The position numbers and the translations under genes were made by a program. This document shows, piece by piece, positions 8,807 to 17,684 of a stretch of 25,129 nucleotides of DNA. The stretch comes from Polaromonas sp. GTDB lineage: Bacteria > Pseudomonadota > Gammaproteobacteria > Burkholderiales > Burkholderiaceae. The stretch spans positions 1 to 25,129 of the forward strand of contig PNMH01000057.1 of assembly GCA_013823505.1 (NCBI GenBank). Reading direction: 5' to 3'. Under the pieces are notes generated by a model. That model did not search any database and was not told the DNA's origin. It was given only the letters and a program-made list of their open reading frames with translations. Position 1 is the stretch's first letter, and each line of letters begins with the position of its first letter.

Positions 8807-10263
8807 TGAGTTTCTCCCTGGCCTGGACCCACCGCTTCGCCGATCTCGGCCCCGATTTCCACACCGAACTGCGCCCCACCTCCCTGCCCGATCCGCACTG
8901 GGTCGGCCAGAGCCGATCCGTGGCGCGCGACCTCGAACTGGATGAGACATGGATGCAGGGCGACGAGGCCCTTCTGGCTTTCACCGGCAACGCGGTGCTG
9001 CCCGGCATGCGGCCCCTGGCCAGCGTGTACAGCGGCCACCAGTTCGGGCACTGGGCGGGCCAGCTGGGCGACGGGCGCGCCATTCTGCTGGGCGAACTGC
9101 CCGGGCCGCACGGGCCGCTGGAAGTTCAACTCAAGGGCGCCGGCCTCACACCCTATTCGCGCATGGGCGATGGCCGCGCCGTGCTGCGCAGCTCCATCCG
9201 CGAATTCCTCTGCAGCGAGGCCATGCACGCGCTGGGCATTCCCACCAGCCGGGCGCTGTGCGTCACCGGCTCACCCGGCAAGGTGCGCCGCGAAGAGATC
9301 GAAACCGCGGCGGTGGTCACCCGCGTGGCGCCTTCCTTCATCCGCTTCGGTCACTTTGAGCACTTCTCGCACAGCGGACAGCACGCCCAATTGCGCACCC
9401 TGGCCGATTTCGTCATTGATCACTTTTACCCGGCCTGTCGCGAGGGGTCGGGCAACCCCTACGCCGCCTTGCTCGAAGCCGTGAGCGCGCGCACCGCCGG
9501 GATGGTGGCGCAGTGGCAGGCCGTGGGTTTTTGCCACGGTGTGATGAACACCGACAACATGAGCATTCTGGGTCTGACGATCGATTACGGCCCATTCCAG
9601 TTTCTCGACGCCTTCAACCCGGGTCACATCTGCAACCACAGCGACACCGGCGGGCGCTACGCCTACAACCGGCAGCCCAACATCGCCTACTGGAACCTGT
9701 TTGCACTGGGCCAGGCGCTGCTGCCGCTGATGGACGACCAACAGCAGGCGCTGGATGCCCTGGAGCCCTACAAGGCGCTGATGCCGGCGGCGCTGCAGCG
9801 TCGCATGAACGCCAAGCTGGGCCTGGAGCGCGTGCAGGACGGTGACGCCGAGTTGACCGAATCGCTGATGAAGCTGATGGCCGCCGACGCGGTGGACTTC
9901 ACCATCTTCTGGCGCCGGCTCAGCCACGCGGTGTCGGGCGGTCTGGGCCCCGTGCGGGACCTGTTCCTGCAGCGGGAAGCTTTTGACGCCTGGGCCGCAC
10001 GGTGGCAGGAGCGCCTGCAGGAACAGGCCGGTTTCGCGGCTGCGGTCACCGAGGTGCAGATGTTGCGGGTCAACCCGCGGGTTGTTCTGCGCAATCACCT
10101 CGGCGAAGTGGCCATCCAGCGCGCCAAGCAAGGTGACTTCAGCGAGGTGGCACGGTTGCAAAACGCGCTGGAGCACCCATTTGAAGAAGTCGCCGGTCAA
10201 GACGACTTCGCCGCCTTCCCGCCCGACTGGGCCAGCCAGATTGAAATCAGCTGCTCGTCCTGA
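8806..10263 (+). CDS. selO: SelO/YdiU protein AMPylase (pseudokinase fold)
   Basis: Transfers AMP from ATP to Ser, Thr or Tyr of target proteins; in E. coli and eukaryotes SelO is tied to redox homeostasis. The 485-residue protein has near E. coli length and its motifs: [22 protein letters not shown] (76-97), the ATP-contacting [22 protein letters not shown] (109-130), [21 protein letters not shown] (244-264) with metal-binding N251 and D260, and ICNHSD (275-280). C276 and C483 (terminal ISCSS) correspond by motif to the two E. coli cysteines reported to form a regulatory disulfide. Eukaryotic SelO has selenocysteine near this C-terminus; here it is an ordinary cysteine. The ATG at 8806 was preferred over the upstream GTG and ATG, although none has a ribosome site. 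msrB follows 21 bases downstream in the same direction. Confidence 0.95.
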   Translation: MSFSLAWTHRFADLGPDFHTELRPTSLPDPHWVGQSRSVARDLELDETWMQGDEALLAFTGNAVLPGMRPLASVYSGHQFGHWAGQLGDGRAILLGELPGPHGPLEVQLKGAGLTPYSRMGDGRAVLRSSIREFLCSEAMHALGIPTSRALCVTGSPGKVRREEIETAAVVTRVAPSFIRFGHFEHFSHSGQHAQLRTLADFVIDHFYPACREGSGNPYAALLEAVSARTAGMVAQWQAVGFCHGVMNTDNMSILGLTIDYGPFQFLDAFNPGHICNHSDTGGRYAYNRQPNIAYWNLFALGQALLPLMDDQQQALDALEPYKALMPAALQRRMNAKLGLERVQDGDAELTESLMKLMAADAVDFTIFWRRLSHAVSGGLGPVRDLFLQREAFDAWAARWQERLQEQAGFAAAVTEVQMLRVNPRVVLRNHLGEVAIQRAKQGDFSEVARLQNALEHPFEEVAGQDDFAAFPPDWASQIEISCSS

Positions 10264-10284
10264 GCGCCTTCACAGGAGATCCGC

Positions 10285-10704
10285 ATGAACTTCCCCGTCC
10301 AGAAAACCGAAGCCGAGTGGCGCGACCTGCTGGTCGCCAAAGGCGCCGAGCCGCGCGCCTTCGACGTCACCCGGCACGCCCACACCGAGCGCCCCTACAC
10401 CGGCAAGTACGAGCAGGTCTGGGCCGATGGCAGCTACCACTGCATCTGCTGCGGCAACACGCTGTTTGACGCCAAGACCAAGTTCGATGCGGGTTGCGGC
10501 TGGCCCAGCTTTTCGCAGGCCCTGCCCGGCGCCATCACTGAAATCACCGACCGCACACACGGCATGGTGCGAGTGGAGACCGTCTGCAGCCAGTGCGGCG
10601 CGCACCTGGGCCACGTGTTCGACGATGGCCCCTCCGACACGGGCTTGCGCTATTGCATGAACTCCGCTTCACTGGAGCACTCCCCCACCAAGGACACGCC
10701 ATGA
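10285..10704 (+). CDS. msrB: Peptide-methionine (R)-S-oxide reductase MsrB
   Basis: Repairs proteins by reducing the R form of methionine sulfoxide. The 139-residue protein is a complete single-domain MsrB. It has two zinc-binding CxxC pairs (C53/C56 and C101/C104), the substrate-pocket motif CGWPSF (71-76) with the resolving cysteine C71, and the catalytic cysteine C124 in RYCMNSASL. There is no signal peptide, so it is cytoplasmic. AGGAGA stands before the ATG. Its stop overlaps the cysK start (ATGA), so the two are translationally coupled, and selO lies just upstream. A SelO-MsrB-CysK set points to a shared role in thiol and oxidant stress. Confidence 0.97.
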   Translation: MNFPVQKTEAEWRDLLVAKGAEPRAFDVTRHAHTERPYTGKYEQVWADGSYHCICCGNTLFDAKTKFDAGCGWPSFSQALPGAITEITDRTHGMVRVETVCSQCGAHLGHVFDDGPSDTGLRYCMNSASLEHSPTKDTP

Positions 10705-11621
10705 AGGCCAATACCATCCTCCAGACCATCGGCAACACGCCCCACGTGCGCGTGCAACGGCTGTTTGGAGACGCCACGCAGCAGGTGTGGATCAAGTCCG
10801 AGCGCAGCAACCCAGGCGGCTCCATCAAGGACCGCATCGCCCTGGCCATGGTCGAAGCCGCCGAGCAGACCGGGGCGCTCAAACCGGGCGGCACCATCGT
10901 CGAGCCCACCTCGGGCAACACCGGCATTGGCCTGGCCATGGTGGCTGCGGTCAAGGGCTACAAGATCATCCTCGTCATGCCCGACAGCATGTCCATCGAG
11001 CGCCGCCGCCTCATGCTGGCCTATGGCGCCAGCTTCGACCTCACGCCGCGCGAGAAGGGCATGAAAGGCTCGATCGCGCGCGCCGAGGAAATCGTGGCCA
11101 GCACACCCGGCGCCTGGATGCCGCAACAGTTCAACAACCCGGCCAACGTGGCGGTGCACGTGCAGACCACGGCTGAAGAAATCGCGGCTGACTTCCCCCA
11201 AGGCATCGACGCCATCATCACTGGCGTGGGCACCGGCGGGCACATCACCGGCGTGGCCCGTGTGCTCAAGACGCGCTGGCCCCAGCTCAAGGTGTACGCG
11301 GTCGAGCCCGCCGCTTCGCCGGTGATCTCCGGTGGTGCGCCCTCGCCCCACCCCATCCAGGGCATTGGCGCCGGGTTCATTCCCAACAACCTCGACGTGA
11401 GCGTGCTCGATGGGGTGATCCAGGTCGACGCCGAACCGGCGCGCGAGATGGCCCGCCGCTGCGCGCGCGAAGAAGGCATGCTGGTCGGCATCTCCTCCGG
11501 CGCCACGCTGGCCGCCATCGCCCAGAAACTTCCCGATCTGCCGGCCAACGCCGTGGTGCTGGGCTTCAACTACGACACCGGCGAGCGTTATCTGTCGGTG
11601 GACGGTTTCCTCCCCGCCTGA
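10701..11621 (+). CDS. cysK: O-acetylserine sulfhydrylase (cysteine synthase A)
   Basis: PLP enzyme that makes cysteine from O-acetylserine and sulfide. The 306-residue protein has the PLP lysine K43 in NPGGSIKDR, the substrate loop [12 protein letters not shown], the phosphate-binding [11 protein letters not shown] loop and the C-terminal GISSGAT loop. The segment [17 protein letters not shown] and the MSIERRRLM stretch match CysK better than CysM. The ATG at 10701 overlaps the msrB stop by four bases; an in-frame open stretch reaching back into msrB is only overlap. The flavin monooxygenase gene starts four bases after its stop, so it lies inside a compact operon and not in a cys regulon cluster. 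Confidence 0.94.
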   Translation: MKANTILQTIGNTPHVRVQRLFGDATQQVWIKSERSNPGGSIKDRIALAMVEAAEQTGALKPGGTIVEPTSGNTGIGLAMVAAVKGYKIILVMPDSMSIERRRLMLAYGASFDLTPREKGMKGSIARAEEIVASTPGAWMPQQFNNPANVAVHVQTTAEEIAADFPQGIDAIITGVGTGGHITGVARVLKTRWPQLKVYAVEPAASPVISGGAPSPHPIQGIGAGFIPNNLDVSVLDGVIQVDAEPAREMARRCAREEGMLVGISSGATLAAIAQKLPDLPANAVVLGFNYDTGERYLSVDGFLPA

Positions 11622-11625
11622 CGCC

Positions 11626-12645
11626 ATGAAAAACCTGAACGACATCCGCCTGTCCATGCTCGATCTCGTCGCCGTGCGCGAGGGAGGCAGCGTGGGCGAC
11701 GCGCTGAACGTTGCGCTGCGCACCGCGCAACACGCCGAGTCGCTGGGCTTTACCCGCTACTGGCTGGCCGAGCACCACAACATGAGTGGCATCGCCTGCT
11801 CGGCCACGGCCGTGTTGGTGGCTCACATCGCGGGCGGCACGAAACACATGCGCGTGGGCTCGGGTGGCGTCATGCTGCCCAACCACGCCCCGCTGGTGGT
11901 GGCCGAAGCCTTCGGTACCCTGGCCGAGCTCTTCCCCGGGCGCATCGACCTGGGCCTGGGCCGCGCGCCCGGCACCGACCCCATGACCATGCGCGCGCTG
12001 CGCCGCAACCGCACCGAGAGCGAAGACGACTTTCCGCGCGATGTGGCGGAGTTGCAGCACCTGCTGGGCCCGGCCCAACCAGGCCAGCGCGTGATCGCCA
12101 ACCCGGGCGTGGGCACCAACGTGCCGATCTGGCTGCTGGGCTCCAGCCTGTTCTCGGCGCGTCTGGCGGCCGAGCGGGGCCTACCGTTTGCGTTCGCGTC
12201 GCACTTTGCGCCGCGCATGCTGCTGCAGGCGCTCGACGTGTACCGCAGTCACTTCAAGCCGTCGGCCCAGCTGGCCCAGCCCTACGTGATCATCGGTGTG
12301 CCGCTGATCGCCGCCCCCACCGACGACGAAGCCGAGTACCTGGCGAGCAGCACCTACCAGCGCGTGCTGGGCATCCTCACCGGCCAGCGTGGCCAGCTGC
12401 CGCCGCCGGTGCAGGGCTTCATGCAGCGCCTGCACCCGCAGGAACAAGCCGGCATCGCCGACTTCCTCGCGGCGGCCGTGATTGGCAGTCCCGAGACGGT
12501 GCGCGAAGGCCTGCAGTCGCTGGCCGACGCGACCCTGGCCGACGAATTCATGATCGTGTGCGACGTCTACGATCCAGCCCTGCGCCTGCGCTCGCTGGAC
12601 ATTGCGGCAGAGGCGATGGCAACGACGGAACCACTCACCGTTTGA
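11626..12645 (+). CDS. LLM-class flavin-dependent monooxygenase (YhbW/MsnO8-like)
   Basis: Luciferase-like monooxygenase of 339 residues, expected to use reduced FMN and oxygen on an unknown substrate. It shows the TIM-barrel markers of the YhbW-type subgroup: [13 protein letters not shown] at the N-terminus, the YWLAEHHNM motif, [30 protein letters not shown] in two adjoining parts, and GLGRAPGTD. The gene begins four bases after cysK and is last in the selO operon. Its stop overlaps the 3' end of the opposing TerB-like gene by 11 bases. With a sulfur-assimilation gene just upstream, a role in desulfurising an organosulfur compound is possible, but it is only inference; no substrate can be assigned. 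Confidence 0.9.
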   Translation: MKNLNDIRLSMLDLVAVREGGSVGDALNVALRTAQHAESLGFTRYWLAEHHNMSGIACSATAVLVAHIAGGTKHMRVGSGGVMLPNHAPLVVAEAFGTLAELFPGRIDLGLGRAPGTDPMTMRALRRNRTESEDDFPRDVAELQHLLGPAQPGQRVIANPGVGTNVPIWLLGSSLFSARLAAERGLPFAFASHFAPRMLLQALDVYRSHFKPSAQLAQPYVIIGVPLIAAPTDDEAEYLASSTYQRVLGILTGQRGQLPPPVQGFMQRLHPQEQAGIADFLAAAVIGSPETVREGLQSLADATLADEFMIVCDVYDPALRLRSLDIAAEAMATTEPLTV

Positions 12646-13594
12646 TCATCTGCATGATCTGACCTGCGTCCAGCGTCGCGGCCTTTTGCCGGATCTGGGG
12701 CAGGTACTGCGTCTGCATCTGCTTGGCCGGGCCCAACAGGTCCTGGAAGGTCTCCTGGAGCAGCGCCGTGCTCATGACGCGTCCACCCGCGTAATAACGC
12801 TTGGCCACCTGGCCCAGCGCATAAGTGGTCGCGAACGAAAACGCCATGCCGGTGGCCGCGCTGCCCACCCCTCCGATGGCACGGCCCGCCACCTTGCCCA
12901 GCAAGCCGCCCAGGAGCTTGCGACCAAACTGCTCCAGGTACTGCGACGTCAGGCCCACGCCCACCGCCGCAATGAATTCGCGGATGTGGCCCTGGTCCAG
13001 CTCCACGCCGTGCGCCTTGCCGATGGCGTACACCATCTTCACCTGCAGCGGAATGATGGCCATCGAAGCCCAGGACTGGGGCAGCAACTCCAGCGCGCCG
13101 TTGAGCAACGCGTAGTTCAAGATGGATTTGTCGAGTTCGGCACCCGAAGCCACAGTGGCGGCCACCACCGGGCCTGCGGCCACGGCTGCGGGTACTGCGA
13201 CAGGCACCGCCTTCTCGGCCGCATCCACGATCGCGTCCGCCTCGCGCTCGAACGCCGCTGCTGCCACCGGGTCGAGCTTCAGGTGTGTCTTCAGCTGGGT
13301 CAGAAACGCCCGTTCGGCATCGCTCTGCCTGCCGTCTGCATCACAGACACACACCGCCATTTCGTACGCGAGTTGGCGTTGCCCGGCGTCTTCCAGGCTG
13401 GCGGCCGCATCCAGCAGCGAGACGCGCTTGAGCAGAACGTCCTGCACCACCCGCGCCAGCGCCTGGCCCTCGCTGCCGCCCAGCGAGGTCGCCAACTGGC
13501 GCACGGTGTCGCGTTCGGTATCGGCCTGATGACCGTCCGCGTAGGCCGCCATCAAGGCAATGGAGAGGATGGCGTGCTGGGAATCGGTGGACAT
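12635..13594 (-). CDS. TerB-like domain / DUF697-like membrane-associated protein, function unknown
   Basis: A 319-residue protein of unknown function with two recognisable parts. Residues 6-120 resemble the TerB/tellurite-resistance fold, an all-helical domain with acidic loops ([12 protein letters not shown], 18-29; [12 protein letters not shown], 84-95) that could bind a metal. An alanine/valine-rich hydrophobic linker follows (130-150). Residues 155-290 resemble DUF697: [23 protein letters not shown], then a glycine-rich hydrophobic stretch and [14 protein letters not shown], as in the membrane-anchoring end of YcjF-type proteins and some GTPases. The ATG at 13594 is preceded by AAAGGAAG; the frame stays open 70 codons further but without family-like sequence. 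It stands alone, divergent from yciB and convergent with the monooxygenase gene. Domain calls are by eye. Confidence 0.8.
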   Translation of the reverse strand: MSTDSQHAILSIALMAAYADGHQADTERDTVRQLATSLGGSEGQALARVVQDVLLKRVSLLDAAASLEDAGQRQLAYEMAVCVCDADGRQSDAERAFLTQLKTHLKLDPVAAAAFEREADAIVDAAEKAVPVAVPAAVAAGPVVAATVASGAELDKSILNYALLNGALELLPQSWASMAIIPLQVKMVYAIGKAHGVELDQGHIREFIAAVGVGLTSQYLEQFGRKLLGGLLGKVAGRAIGGVGSAATGMAFSFATTYALGQVAKRYYAGGRVMSTALLQETFQDLLGPAKQMQTQYLPQIRQKAATLDAGQIMQMIKR

Positions 13595-13763
13595 GCGTGT
13601 GCTTCCTTTGAACGAGTAAGAGCTGAGATGGAGCCGGGCAGCGGCAGAAAAGTTCAGATCCGCCGGGCTGCCCAGCGGGCGGACGCAGGCCGACAGCGCT
13701 GGCGCCATGAGCCCGCCACCATGCCTCAAAAGGTCCATTGGCGCGAGGGGTGGGCGCACAGCC

Positions 13764-13776
13764 GATAATCCGTCGA
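13764..13776 (+). promoter_or_regulatory. Candidate leaderless promoter of yciB
   Basis: GATAAT (13764-13769) is a strong -10 match placed six bases before the yciB ATG, so transcription would begin at or very near the start codon. No ribosome binding site precedes the ATG. The nearest -35-like TTGGCG (13738) is 20 bases away, longer than usual. The rest of the 181-base gap between the two divergent genes shows nothing else clear. Confidence 0.4.
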
Positions 13777-14318
13777 TGCGCTTTCTCATCGACTTCTTTC
13801 CCATCGCCCTGTTCGTGGCGGCCTACAAGATGGCCGACATCTACACCGCCACCGCCGTGCTGATGGCAGCCACGGTGGTGCAGACCGGCATCATCTACGG
13901 CATCGACCGCAAATTGCAGACGCTGCAGAAGATCACGCTGGTGCTCATCCTGGTGTTTGGCACCCTCACCCTCTTCCTGCAGGACGAGCGATTCATCAAG
14001 TGGAAACCCACCGTGCTCTACGCCAGCATGGCCATCGTGCTGGCTGCCGCGCTGTGGATCTGGAAGAAGAACTTCCTCAAGCTCCTGCTGGGCAGCCAGC
14101 TGAGCCTGCCCGATGCCGTGTGGGCCAAACTCACCGTGGCCTGGGCGGCGTACTTCGTGTTCATGGCGGCCATCAACGCCTATGTGGCGGCCTACTACTC
14201 CACCGAAGACTGGGTCAACTTCAAGCTCTGGGGCTATGTGTTCCCGGTGGTCTTCATCATCGGGCAGGGGATTTACATCTCCCGCTTCCTCAAAGACGAC
14301 CCGGTGGAAAAACCATGA
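13776..14318 (+). CDS. yciB: Septation protein A / inner-membrane protein YciB
   Basis: Inner-membrane protein of 180 residues linked in the literature to septation and envelope maintenance; the exact activity is not settled. It has the full YciB pattern: [19 protein letters not shown] at the start, the [23 protein letters not shown] region, [10 protein letters not shown], and a C-terminal [20 protein letters not shown] helix, in all about five membrane segments. The ATG at 13776 gives the family N-terminus; an open stretch of 23 codons before it has none of the family sequence. The stop overlaps the bolA start (ATGA). The order yciB, bolA, parvulin gene is common in Burkholderiales. Confidence 0.95.
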   Translation: MRFLIDFFPIALFVAAYKMADIYTATAVLMAATVVQTGIIYGIDRKLQTLQKITLVLILVFGTLTLFLQDERFIKWKPTVLYASMAIVLAAALWIWKKNFLKLLLGSQLSLPDAVWAKLTVAWAAYFVFMAAINAYVAAYYSTEDWVNFKLWGYVFPVVFIIGQGIYISRFLKDDPVEKP

Positions 14319-14590
14319 GCGACGCCGCCATGCCCACCGCCGCCGCGATCGAAGCGCAATTGCGCGCCGTGCTGAACCCCACCGAGCTCGAAGTGCTGGA
14401 CGAAAGCGCGGCCCATGCAGGGCATTCGGGATCCAACGGCCTGGGCTTTGGCACCCATTTCCGGGTGCGCATTGCAGCGCCCGGTTTCGCCGGCCTGAGC
14501 CGGGTCGCCAAGCACCGCCTTGTGTATGATGCGCTGCAAAAATTCATCGACGCGGGACTCCACGCGTTGGCCATTGAAATCAAGGCTTGA
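14315..14590 (+). CDS. bolA: BolA family protein
   Basis: Small BolA-fold protein of 91 residues. BolA proteins pair with monothiol glutaredoxins through a shared [2Fe-2S] cluster and influence cell shape and iron-sulfur trafficking. The sequence shows [15 protein letters not shown] (25-39), [11 protein letters not shown] (48-58) and the signature helix KHRLVYDAL (66-74), with conserved histidines H34 and H67 as likely cluster ligands. The start overlaps the yciB stop by four bases, so translation is coupled. The parvulin gene follows 95 bases on. Confidence 0.94.
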   Translation: MSDAAMPTAAAIEAQLRAVLNPTELEVLDESAAHAGHSGSNGLGFGTHFRVRIAAPGFAGLSRVAKHRLVYDALQKFIDAGLHALAIEIKA

Positions 14591-14685
14591 TGCGGCTTCC
14601 CAGCCCGCTGCTACGTTCTGATACGAGTCTGCTGAACCCCGTCGGCACCCGCAGCTCCAACCCCTTTTCAACCCCGAGGAACACC

Positions 14686-15465
14686 ATGAAATTTTCCCGC
14701 TCAGCCCTGACCGTGGCCGTGCTTGTTGCCGCTGCTTTCAGCGCCTCCGCCCAGAACATCGCCATCGTCAACGGCAAGGCCGTGCCCACCGCTCGCCTGG
14801 ACGTGCTGGCGCAGCAGATCGCCGCGAGCGGTCGCCCGGTGGACGACACCGTGCGCGCCCAGCTCAAGGAGGAAGTGGTGCTGCGCGAGGTGTTCATGCA
14901 GGAAGCACAGAAGCGCGGCATCGGCACCACCGACGAGTTCAAGAACCAGCTCGAGCTGGCCCGCCAGACCATCATGATCCGCGCGCTGTTCGCCGATTTC
15001 CAGGCCAAGAACCCCGTGACGGACGCCGACATCAAGGCCGAGTACGACAAGTTCGTTGCGGCCAACGGCGGCAAGGAATACCGCGCCCGCCACATCCTGG
15101 TGGAGAAGGAAGAAGAAGCCAAGGCGATCATTGCCTCGCTCAAGGGCAAGGGCAAGTTCGAAGACATCGCCAAAAAGCAGTCCAAGGACCCAGGGTCTGG
15201 TGCCAACGGTGGTGACCTGGACTGGGCGGCCGCAGCCAGCTACGTGCCCGAGTTCTCGGAAGCCATGGTCAAGCTGGAGAAGGGCCAGACCACACCCGTG
15301 CCGGTGAAGACCCAGTTCGGCTGGCACATCATCCGCGTGGACGACATTCGCCAGGCCGAACTGCCGAAGATGGAAGACATCAAGCCGCAGATCGCCCAGC
15401 AGATGCAGCAGCAAAAGCTGACCGAGTTCCAGAAGGGCTTGCGCGAGAAGGCAAAAATCGAATAA
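14686..15465 (+). CDS. Secreted parvulin-type peptidyl-prolyl isomerase
   Basis: Periplasmic folding factor of 259 residues that catalyses cis-trans isomerisation at proline. It begins with a Sec signal peptide (MKFSRSALTVAVLVAAAFSA, likely cut after ASA at about residue 22) without a lipobox. A helical SurA/PrsA-like N-domain follows (about 24-125), then a single parvulin domain (about 131-224) with RARHILV, the KQSKDPGSGANGGDLDW core, VPEFSEAM and FGWHIIRVDD, and a charged helical tail. The ATG at 14686 has GAGGA ahead of it. It follows bolA and is last before a good terminator. The single parvulin domain and C-terminal tail fit PpiC/PrsA-like proteins rather than SurA, which has two. Confidence 0.94.
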   Translation: MKFSRSALTVAVLVAAAFSASAQNIAIVNGKAVPTARLDVLAQQIAASGRPVDDTVRAQLKEEVVLREVFMQEAQKRGIGTTDEFKNQLELARQTIMIRALFADFQAKNPVTDADIKAEYDKFVAANGGKEYRARHILVEKEEEAKAIIASLKGKGKFEDIAKKQSKDPGSGANGGDLDWAAAASYVPEFSEAMVKLEKGQTTPVPVKTQFGWHIIRVDDIRQAELPKMEDIKPQIAQQMQQQKLTEFQKGLREKAKIE

Positions 15466-15487
15466 CCCGATCTCCCGGGTTCCAAAG

Positions 15488-15513
15488 AAAAGCGTGGACC
15501 TCCGCGCTTTTTT
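15488..15513 (+). terminator. Intrinsic terminator, probably bidirectional
   Basis: The arms AAAAGCG (15488-15494) and CGCTTTT (15505-15511) pair perfectly, extended inward by a T-G and two G-C pairs around an ACCT loop, and are followed by a T run. The A-rich left flank gives a U-rich tail on the other strand too. It lies between the convergent parvulin and DUF1624 genes and can end transcription of both. A weaker 6-bp hairpin (15464-15481) overlaps the parvulin stop. Confidence 0.8.
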
Positions 15514-15517
15514 CGTT

Positions 15518-16267
15518 TCAGGCCACCTGGATGCCGAGCCAGATCAGGGCCATCAGAACCGGTTGGTGCAGCAGGTAGTAGCTCAGACTCCAGCGCCCCA
15601 ACAACACCAGGCCCAGGCGCCCACCTCGGGCTGGTGCACCGCTGCCCAGCCACTGCGGCCGCTCGCGAACCGCCCAGCGCCCGGCTGCCATGCCCCACCA
15701 CATCACGCCCAGCCACGGCAGCAAGGGCACATAGTCCTCGGTCACGGGCTTGCGGCTGATGAGGCCCAGCCAGTTGAGCCACGGTGTGTTGAGCACCTCC
15801 AGCGCGGGAAAGGCTTGTATCAGGGCAGGCGCGAGAAACTTGGCCCCGATGGCCAGCGCACCCAGCAGCCACAGCCACGCGCCCCACCCCGCCGTCAGCC
15901 GCACCACGATCAACATCACCGCGATGCCGTGCAGCACACCAAAGTAGATGAAGCTGTTGGGGAACACCAGCAGCGAACCGGCGGTAACCAGCAGCGCCGC
16001 ACCGGCCACCTGCAGCCAGCGCCGCCAGAAGTGCGCCCAGGTCTGGCCCTGGTGCACCGCCACCGCCTGCGACAGACCTGCGGTGAACAGGAACAGGCTC
16101 ACGATGGCGGTGCGTTGCCAGGTCCAGAACGGATCGCGGTAAAAGTCTTCCCGAATCAGGCGGAAGAAATTGAGGTCGAAGCAGAAGTGGTACGCCGTCA
16201 TCCACAGCATGGCGGCGGCCCGCAGCAGGTCGATGCGGTCCAGGCGCTGCGTCATGGTCGCGTTCAT
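15518..16267 (-). CDS. DUF1624 family membrane protein (heparan-alpha-glucosaminide N-acetyltransferase-like)
   Basis: Multi-pass inner-membrane protein of 249 residues. The opening motif RLDRIDLLRAAAMLWMTAYH, followed by FCFDLNFF, is the hallmark of the DUF1624/YeiB-like acyltransferase group: an arginine-aspartate pair and a membrane histidine followed by an Asp-Leu. Other family landmarks are the RTAIVSLFLFTAGLS helix, YFGVLHGIAVMLI, a DYVPLLPWLGVMWWGMAAGRW segment and a final LSYYLLHQPVLMALIWL helix. Members probably move acyl groups across the membrane onto a sugar or envelope component, but few have been tested. The start at 16267 lies seven bases after the hydrolase gene; a second ATG at 16255 is possible and neither has a strong ribosome site. 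It is the last gene of the hemerythrin operon. Confidence 0.85.
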   Translation of the reverse strand: MNATMTQRLDRIDLLRAAAMLWMTAYHFCFDLNFFRLIREDFYRDPFWTWQRTAIVSLFLFTAGLSQAVAVHQGQTWAHFWRRWLQVAGAALLVTAGSLLVFPNSFIYFGVLHGIAVMLIVVRLTAGWGAWLWLLGALAIGAKFLAPALIQAFPALEVLNTPWLNWLGLISRKPVTEDYVPLLPWLGVMWWGMAAGRWAVRERPQWLGSGAPARGGRLGLVLLGRWSLSYYLLHQPVLMALIWLGIQVA

Positions 16268-16274
16268 GACGACG

Positions 16275-17024
16275 TCAGGCGCGGCGCTGGATGTCCAGCA
16301 GGATCTGGCTGAGCGCCGCCGGCTCGCTGACCATGGGGTCGTGCCCGGTCGCCATCTCGACCACGTTCCATCCAGGTTCGCTGCGCACCCGCACGCGCGA
16401 AGGTGCAATGGTGGCCAGCGCCGGTTGGGTGCAGTCGATGAACGTGCGCGGCACGGCTGCCACCCGCTCGGCGTCGAATGGCAGCGGCTGCTGGTACAGC
16501 TTGAACGGCTGGGGTGTCTGACGTCGGTTGACCCAGTCGCGGTCGGCGCCGTCCAGCCCGAACAGGCTGGCATCGGGGGGTGGAAAACTCAGGCCACCGC
16601 TGGACTGCGAAGCCGCGATCCGGGCCTGTTTCGTCTCTTCCGTGTGGTGGCTGCTCCAGCTGTCGCCAGGGTACGGCAGCGCGGCGTCCAGGTACACCAG
16701 GTGCGCCAGCAAACCAGGGTATCTGGCTTGCAGCCGATCGGCCACGCCCGTGATCACCATGCCTGCATAGCTGTGGCCCACCAGCACCACGCGCTGCAGT
16801 TCTTCGGCTTCGATCAGACCCACCACGTCCTGGATGTGGGTGTGCAGATCGATGGTGGGCGCCATCAGGTGGGCGCGTTCACCCAGCCCGCTCAGCGTGA
16901 CGGCGTGGGTGTCGACACCCGCGCCGCGCAACCGGGGCAACACCCGGCTCCAGCACCAGGCGCCATGCCAGGCGCCGTGCACGAGCACGATGGAAGTCGG
17001 CGTGGGGTCGGCGTTTGCGGTCAA
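16275..17024 (-). CDS. Alpha/beta hydrolase (plant methylesterase/EstC-like)
   Basis: Soluble esterase-like hydrolase of 249 residues with the alpha/beta fold. The oxyanion motif HGAWHGAWCW (16-25), the nucleophile elbow GHSYAG (83-88, S85) and the catalytic histidine H228 (MATGHDPM) are all present; an aspartate near 197 may complete the triad. The HGAWHGAW motif and layout resemble the salicylate-binding/methylesterase and hydroxynitrile lyase group. The start codon is TTG at 17024: it is preceded by GGAGA at good spacing and no ATG lies before the first conserved strand. There are 57 bases between the hemerythrin-like gene and this one, with no clear terminator, and only seven to the next gene. 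The substrate cannot be predicted. Confidence 0.88.
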   Translation of the reverse strand: MTANADPTPTSIVLVHGAWHGAWCWSRVLPRLRGAGVDTHAVTLSGLGERAHLMAPTIDLHTHIQDVVGLIEAEELQRVVLVGHSYAGMVITGVADRLQARYPGLLAHLVYLDAALPYPGDSWSSHHTEETKQARIAASQSSGGLSFPPPDASLFGLDGADRDWVNRRQTPQPFKLYQQPLPFDAERVAAVPRTFIDCTQPALATIAPSRVRVRSEPGWNVVEMATGHDPMVSEPAALSQILLDIQRRA

Positions 17025-17081
17025 TACAGGTCTCCGATGGTGGTGGGCGCCACCGGATTCTGCCTTGAGGGGACGCCGCCG

Positions 17082-17639
17082 TCAGACGTAGGCGGTCGGC
17101 ATGCGCACGTGGCGCATGTGCAGCGACAGGCCCAGCGCGGCCATGTGGTTGCTGTTGCGGCCCAGGATGGACTCGGACAGGGGCAGGAACTCCGCCTCCT
17201 CAAAGCCGGCATGCGCGGTGTACGCGGTCACGAGTCGGTGCAATTCATCCCCATCCAGATCGGCGTCTTGCCCCTTGCCGACGCGCTTGAGGGCCTTTTC
17301 CAAGCCTTTCCAGAGGGCCTCGATGGCGCGGTGTTCGTTGGTGAGCCGCTCGGTCATGGATTGCACACGGTCGCGCTCGGCACCAGGCTGGGCGCTGGCC
17401 AGCACGGCGGGAAACAGGTCGCGCTCTTCTTCGAGGTGGTGTTCAAAGATTGCTTCGCGGAAAAACACGAGCGAGTCCGCAGCGATCTGGCGGGCTCGCG
17501 CGGCGGGCTCCAGCAGCGCAGGCAATGCGTCAAGCGACTTCAGTCGCTTGAGAATGCCGACATGGCAGTCCGTGAAGGTGGTCAGCGGCGCATCGGCCTT
17601 CGGGTTGGCTTCAGAGCCCGGGTGGGTGGCGGTGGTCAT
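17082..17639 (-). CDS. Hemerythrin-like HHE domain protein
   Basis: Soluble four-helix protein of 185 residues expected to hold a non-haem di-iron centre. Candidate ligands in order are H26 (DCHVGIL), H67/H68 with E71 or E72 (FEHHLEEERDLFP), H103 (NEHRAIE) and H143 with E147 (HAGFEEAEFLPL), which is the HHE-domain pattern. Such proteins bind oxygen or nitric oxide or repair iron-sulfur centres. The end of the protein (HMRHVRMPTAYV) has further histidines that may not be ligands. The ATG at 17639 is preceded by GAGGAG. An FNR/CRP-type palindrome with a matching -10 lies upstream, so expression is likely set by low oxygen or nitrosative stress. It is first of a probable three-gene operon. Confidence 0.9.
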   Translation of the reverse strand: MTTATHPGSEANPKADAPLTTFTDCHVGILKRLKSLDALPALLEPAARARQIAADSLVFFREAIFEHHLEEERDLFPAVLASAQPGAERDRVQSMTERLTNEHRAIEALWKGLEKALKRVGKGQDADLDGDELHRLVTAYTAHAGFEEAEFLPLSESILGRNSNHMAALGLSLHMRHVRMPTAYV

Positions 17640-17684
17640 GGGGTCTCCTCGCGATTCACCGGGCCCAACCCGGCGGGTGAGACC

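Noticed and set aside
8670..9083. Upstream extension of the acyl-CoA synthetase frame
   Set aside because: The extra residues are antisense to selO and unrelated to AlkK; the ATG at 8669 has a good ribosome site.
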